This document shows positions 59,185-64,000 of a DNA stretch of 64,000 nt, piece by piece. Below the pieces are notes generated by a model. It searched no databases and had not been told where the DNA came from. It was given only the letters and a program-made list of their open reading frames with translations. Source of the DNA: Cenococcum geophilum 1.58 (Eukaryota > Ascomycota > Dothideomycetes > Gloniales > Gloniaceae); assembly GCA_001692895.1 (NCBI GenBank), contig KV748205.1:1364001-1428000 (forward strand), given 5' to 3'. A program made the position numbers and the translations under genes. Position 1 is the stretch's first letter; every line of letters starts with the position of its first letter.

Positions 59185-62100
59185 GTTTATAGTATCTTCA
59201 ATTTACGCCCCATCGCGAGTACTAATTCCTTATACCCTAGCCAATTAACCTCCGCCCTAGAGCAATCGCGACCTATACACACCTCTACTAAAACTAACAC
59301 GTCCCCAGCACAGTTCTAAAACAATCCTTAGTTTTTACCTAGTATCTAAATAGGCGACATTAATAACGCCAAAATAGCCAAAACCTAGAACCCCCGTAAC
59401 GTTTTTATAGACCTCTTTACAGAGATATACCCCAATATCACGTAGATAATCTACCGCTCCCCACTATACCCTAAAACCTTTAAGCCTAGTAAAGCTTACC
59501 TTACCCTTATTAACTATACTAATAAGTTCCTTAATAATATTAAAGTAGGACTACAGTGTATATATAATATAAACACCGCTAATAAGAAAGCCAACAAAAA
59601 CCTTAGTGCCCTTATCGCTTCCTAGATAGGAACTATTAACTCCTAGGCAGAGACTATCGCCGTTCTAAAATAATTAACCCCTATAATAACGGTAGTAACC
59701 TAGCAAAAAAAACGGAGATCTAAAGACCCGCCAATATTTAGCGGAAAAGGCACCCTGCTAGAATAATAAGCTAATTTTAAGACCTAGCATATTAAGATTA
59801 AGGGAGTCTTTAACTAAAACTAGAACTACTTTAATACAGTTTAGTTTTAGATCCTCTATATCTCGGATATACTAAAGGATAAGGCCTATAAGTTTATTAA
59901 GTAGGGTCTAGAGCTTATACATAAGAACCCAAACAACACATCTATATAGAAATGGCCCACTAAGGAAGATATACTTAAAGACCTTACTGCCTACTATAAG
60001 GTCCTTAATATAACCTAGGTTATAAAGAACAAGCTTAACCATTTCCCCTAGGGCGAGCGTAATTACTAGTCTTAAAAGGGAGAGCTTAATAAGCTAATAG
60101 TTTGCACTAAGAAGACAGATAAACAGAACGTAGACCTACTCTAAAAGTTTATCTCTCTAAAGATAGAAGAGCTAGTACTTAGACTTACCTACAAAATTAA
60201 TAATAGCAACTATATAGGATAGAGTAAGTAAATAGATATATTCGCTAAGAACCTCGCGAACTATACACACTAAGCTAACCTTAAGAAGAACGCTAACTAC
60301 CGCCTACCTACCTAAGCCTCTGCCCCTATATTAACCCTAACCCTAATAATAACTAGAGAACCTATAAACCTTAATAAAATCTTAAACACGGAGCGTAAGC
60401 GCTATATTAATAATAGACTATACCTTGCCTATAGCCTACCTAGCCACTAAAAAGACGCCTATAACCCCGCTAAGATAGTAAACCTAGTCCTAATACCACC
60501 CTATTAAATAATACGAACTAATAACCGCGGACGCGGCGATTATAGAGTCTATTATAGACGCAGCGACCACAGAGCCTACTATAGCCGCGGCAGACGACTC
60601 CCCCCCTTTAACCCTACGGCTTAGTTACTCTAAACTATACCCTATATAGGAGCCTAACCCGTTAATAACGCCTAGTATTAATAACTCCGCGCTAGCGAAT
60701 ATAAACACGGGTACGTTATTAGTAAGGTATTATCTTCCTATACCCCAACTAAGACTAAGACTAATACCGCCAGCTAAACAAACACTAGACCGCCCTACTA
60801 AGATAGCTTTATACCCTAGTTATTAAAAGGCAAACCCTTAAACTAAGTCGCGTTTAAAGATCTAAACCATATAAGGAGGAAGACGAGAAAATTAGGTCAC
60901 TATTACTAGATTAATTAGTCCTTTCTATTAGTAAGCTGCCACTTAATCTTAGATTAGCAAATAGTAATAAGAAATTAATCCTTATTTAAACCCAACTCTC
61001 CTTATTACGTAACCTATACCCCTAAGTTTATATTAATATAGTAAGCCTAATAGACTCCGGTAGTACTATAATAATATTTACTAATATAGAGTCTATTATA
61101 AGAAAGTATAACGTTATAACTAAGAAGCTGCTAGCACCTAGGCTACTACGCCTTATAGATAGTATCCTAACTTCGCTTGTTATAGACTACTTTACCGCCT
61201 AAATATTAATTAGCCTCCATACTAAAGCTATACTCTTTTTTATTACTAAACTCTTACCTACTACCCTAATTATCCTAGGCATGCCTTAGCTTTAAAAGTA
61301 TAAGCCCCATCCTAGCTTTAGGAAACTTAAAATCCGCTTTAACTTAGACTACTACTCTAGGCACTACCTCCTATAGGGGATAACCGACGGTAGTAAGGAC
61401 GCCCTATATAGATACTTAGCACTACTAAGCCTAGTGCCTAGGGCTATATATAAAGCCCTAATAGTAGAAGACGTTCCTAATAAAGGGGAGCCTATATAGC
61501 TATAAAGAAATAAGACAGTAAAAGACTAGACTACCCTAGTACTTAAGACCAAAATAACGGGCCAGCTAGCCCTACTAAGACCTAGGAAGAAGGTCCGCTT
61601 TGCGCCGCTACTACTAAAAATCTAACCCTAATCTAGGCACTATCTAAACCCTAGCTACCTAGCCTAACACCTAAAACTAAGCCATATACCATATACGCAT
61701 ACTATAGCTTGCGTTATAGTAAGGTTAGCTATAAAACTACTAAGACCTGGATAATAAAAACCGCGCCACCGTAACGCCTAACCTTATACCTATCTTCCGC
61801 GCGTACTATATAGGGCCACTACCTTATTTCCGCCCCCCTAGGCTAACTAAGCTATACTAGCCTAGCTATAGCACTAAAGAACTAGATACGCCCCAACCTA
61901 GATAATATTAAATACACTTATACTATTAATTTCACCTAGTTCTATAAACAAAAAGATATAAAGGTAATAAGAATCTATATAGCGGAGCTAGTAGAACTAG
62001 TTAAACAAGATAAACACTAATAGCTGCTTAAAGAGCTGCCTATAGGCCTAATAGAAGTACTAAACCTATTAAAAAAGTCTTTTTACTAGCTAGTAGAAGG

Positions 62101-64000
62101 CGACTATATAATAAAGGAAGCTTATAAAGTACTCCCCCCCTATTTCTACAACTTCTTTAAAACAAATCTAAAAACTAAACCCAAGCTTCTACGTTGGAAG
62201 ATAGTTAATACTAATATTAAAAAATTCCTAAAAAGCAAACTAGGATTAACCCGCAAAGATATTTTATAACGCCTATTAAAGGAGTTTCATAAATATATTA
62301 AGCACTTTCTTTCTAAAAATATAGATAAGCTGCCCCCTTACTAACCATAGGACTATAAAATTAAGATTATCTCTAGAAACCAGGCCCTATATTATAAAAA
62401 TAAACCACTCTTACCTGCTAAACTTAGGTGTATAAAAAAGTAAATTAATAAGATACTAGATAAGGGTTTTATTCGCAAATTAACCTTACTAGCTACTACA
62501 CTACTCCTCCTTACTACTAAGCCTAGTAGTGGTGTATAAATCTACTATAACTACTAAGGCCTAAACATAGTTACTATTAAGAATTGGTACCTACTACTAT
62601 TAATCCGCAAGACACTTAACGCACTTTATAGTACTAAGTACTTTACTAAACTTAATATAATTACTACGTTTAACTAGATCCGGATTATAAAGGGCTATAA
62701 ATAGCTTATAGCATTTATTACCCGGTTTAGACTCTATAAGATACTAGTTATACTATTTAGCCTCTATAATGTACCCGCTACATTCCAGAACTATATTAAC
62801 TATATTCTATATAACACCCTAAATAACTACTACATTACCTACCTTAATAATATCCTTATCTTTTCTAAAACATATACTAAGCATACTAAGCATATAAATA
62901 AAGTTATCTAAAAACTCGGTAATGCTAGACTTTAAATTAATATTAATAAGTCTAAGTTCTACTCCACTAAAATAAAATACCTTAGCTTAATTATCTTAAC
63001 TAATAGTATAACTATAAACCCTAAAAAGGTACAGGCCTTACAGGAATAGAAAGACCCAATATTAATTAAAGAACTATAACAATTTCTTAGCTTCGCGAAC
63101 TTCTACTAATAATTTATCTAAGGCTACTCTGCCATCGCTACACCTATAACAAAACTCTTAAAGAAGGATATTGGATAGCTATAGGGACTAAAACAAGCCA
63201 AATCGTTTAAGGCCCTTAAGGGAGCCTTTACTTTAGCACTAGTACTAGCATACTATAACTATATAAAGAAAACAGTAGTAGAGACAGACGTATTAAATTA
63301 GGCTTTTAGCGGAGTCCTTTCCTAATATAATAATAACAGAAAATTAAGACTAGTCGCATTCTTCTCCGCAAAGCACTCTGTACTAAAGTATAACTATAAG
63401 ATCTATAATAAAGAACTCTTAACTATTATTAAGGCTTTAAAGAAATAGCGTCCTAAGCTATAAGGGACTAAGGAGCTGTTTAAAATCATTACCAACTATA
63501 AAAACCTATAAACGTTTATAACTACTAAGCAGCTAAATTAGCGCTAAGTCCGGTAGGCAGAGTTCCTCTTATAGTTTAACTTTATAATTATATATAGACC
63601 TAGTAGTAAAGCCATGCTCCCTAACGCCCTAAGCCGGCTACTAGGAATAAGGCCTAAGGACACTAATAATAAACGCCTCCACTACTAAGCCCAAGTCGTT
63701 ATACTGCCCCAGAAAGTTAACCCTATAATCTTAGAAGAATTACTATATAAGTCCCGTAATTCTAATAATATGGAGTTTATAGCCGCTCTAGACCCTAAAA
63801 TAGCTAATAAGTTACTAGATAAGTTAATCTGGCTAAAATACTAGAAAAACAAATTCGTAAGAGATATAGTAGCGGCCCTATATAATTAGAAAGCTCGCTA
63901 TTAGCTAAAGAAGATTAGGAAATTACTTTGTTATAATAAGTTAGAATACAGTATCGTTAATAAACAGATCTACTTCCGCCAATATCTCTTCGTCCCTAAC
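58998..64000 (+). mobile_element. Ty3-gypsy retrotransposon, 5' part (LTR, gag, protease, RT, RNase H)
   Basis: The LTR at 58998-59184 is followed by plus-strand gag from about 59230. A zinc knuckle decayed to LYLAYSLPSH lies near 60418-60450. Protease has LIDSGST at about 61045. Reverse transcriptase spans about 62370-62990, with GFIRKLTLLATT, a YNYxGLNIVTIKNWYLLLL box, a VPATFQNYINYIL stretch and YLNNILIFSKTY as the decayed YxDD box. RNase H lies at about 63230-63500, with VVETDVLN, AFFSAKHSVLKYNYKIYNKEL and TNYKNL. The window ends near the start of integrase. RIP-type stops are frequent. It interrupts a copia element. Confidence 0.88.

Overview
The window looks like a filamentous ascomycete (Pezizomycotina) genome with a two-speed layout. 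A normal gene edge is followed by a long AT-rich block of transposon relics mutated by repeat-induced point mutation (RIP). The evidence is depletion of CpA/TpG, excess TpA, LTR pairs that differ almost only by transitions, and reading frames broken mainly where Gln or Trp codons became stops. The species cannot be named from this sequence.

Layout. 1-782 is the 3' part of a secreted purple acid phosphatase gene, followed by about 650 bp of normal-composition flank. From about 1441 to 36714 everything is RIP-degraded: a short LTR element (2248-3791, TSD GTTAT), a solo LTR (4654-4840), a minus-strand Ty1-copia relic (about 5290-8700) carrying a Fot1/pogo-type MITE (5725-6132, TA duplication), two long unassigned minus-strand coding relics (about 8940-14100 and 18800-22160), an unassigned plus-strand frame (14659-15170), several minisatellites, a Plavaka-type transposase relic (about 24230-28190), a gag-like relic, and a complete but dead Ty1-copia element (30176-36276, TSD AAAAC).

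36715-40240 is an island of normal composition holding broken genes of fungal self/non-self recognition families: the C-terminal end of a WD40-repeat STAND protein, a HET-domain gene disrupted by a 427-bp hAT-type MITE with an 8-bp duplication (38841-39267), and one ankyrin-repeat fragment. Next to it a 5'-truncated Tad-type LINE (40364-40946) has a 13-bp duplication and an open C-terminal frame.

41545-55086 is a Ty3-gypsy element on the minus strand (424-bp LTRs, TSD GATAG). It is split by a younger minus-strand Ty3-gypsy element (43115-48701, 250-bp LTRs, TSD CCTCC). The older outer LTRs are about 91% identical and the inner LTRs about 96%, which agrees with the nesting order. 55092-56765 is a plus-strand gypsy fragment with a 27-bp minisatellite and an LTR of the outer family. 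57052-58997 is the 5' end of another Ty1-copia element, cut by a plus-strand Ty3-gypsy element that starts at 58998 and runs off the window.

No gene after position 782 appears functional. I found no convincing new molecular system. The best leads are the precisely datable nested insertions, the MITE-killed HET gene, shared LTR termini between a tiny LTR element and a full gypsy element, and three RIP-degraded frames that I could not assign to a family.
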